5,798 nt of DNA from Nitrosomonadaceae bacterium (GTDB lineage: Bacteria > Pseudomonadota > Gammaproteobacteria > Burkholderiales > Nitrosomonadaceae). Below the pieces are notes generated by a model. It was not told where the DNA came from, ran no database searches, and worked only from the letters and a program-made list of their open reading frames with translations. The stretch is taken from assembly GCA_919902625.1 (NCBI GenBank), contig CAKKRO010000181.1, forward strand, positions 1 through 5,798, in the 5' to 3' direction. Below are positions 5,661 through 5,798 of this stretch, in pieces. The translations under genes were made by a program, and so were the position numbers. Position 1 is the stretch's first letter; every line of letters begins with the position of its first letter.

Positions 5661-5798
5661 ATATTCATAAATAAACAAGAATTATTTGGTTTGAGGCAAT
5701 TAAAGTTTAAAGTGGGATAGCAGTAAAATATCTTTGAATGAGGTGTTCACTCAGACTAAAACATTGGTTTGTTGATTGTTGAATTATAACGCTGTATG
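5661..5798. other. AT-rich stretch with no supported gene
   Basis: No ORF with a ribosome-binding site is seen on either strand. Near the end, TTGGTT and TATAAC lie about 15 bases apart pointing rightwards, which could be a weak promoter for a gene beyond the window, but the spacing is short and the match is loose. Confidence 0.4.

Noticed and set aside
5529..5720. Plus-strand ORF of 63 codons
   Set aside because: It crosses the terminator-like hairpin and the nested dyads antisense to the transposase start, and it lacks a ribosome-binding site.

Overview
The window looks like a chromosomal segment of a betaproteobacterium. The NrdB C-terminus and the class II fumarase resemble those of Nitrosomonas-type or methylotrophic members, but this is an impression from protein sequence only, and no rRNA or other lineage marker is present. 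Base composition is uneven: the left part (nrdB, start of fumC) is about 52-60% G+C, while everything right of about position 2200 is about 35-45%.

Layout from left to right: (1) the 3' two thirds of nrdB, the radical-bearing subunit of class Ia ribonucleotide reductase. (2) A complete DUF4238-family gene of unknown function. (3) A 44-codon small ORF with a good ribosome-binding site that runs 14 bases into fumC. (4) fumC, class II fumarase of the TCA cycle. (5) A 53-residue hypothetical protein with a near-perfect Shine-Dalgarno sequence. (6) A UMF1/Atg22-like MFS transporter gene, with a strong sigma70-like promoter placed so that transcription would begin at, or within a base or two of, the preferred ATG. 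(7) On the minus strand, a 49-residue lipoprotein gene too short for usual ORF cut-offs, convergent with the transporter. (8) On the minus strand, the relic of an IS481-like transposase. Its first 12-14 codons, with a Shine-Dalgarno sequence, and its C-terminal catalytic block survive, and they are joined by a 38-base terminator-like palindrome. (9) About 150 bases of AT-rich DNA with no gene.

The plus-strand genes do not form an obvious single operon. nrdB and fumC are core metabolism. The DUF4238 gene and the small ORF sit between them like inserted cargo. The right third looks accessory, with an IS relic, a REP-like palindrome and low G+C. I found no CRISPR array, tRNA, rRNA or complete mobile element. 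The points most worth a second look are the internally deleted transposase with a hairpin at the junction, the candidate leaderless promoter with an overlapping dyad at the transporter, the two small genes (lipoprotein and 44-codon ORF), and the composition break inside fumC.
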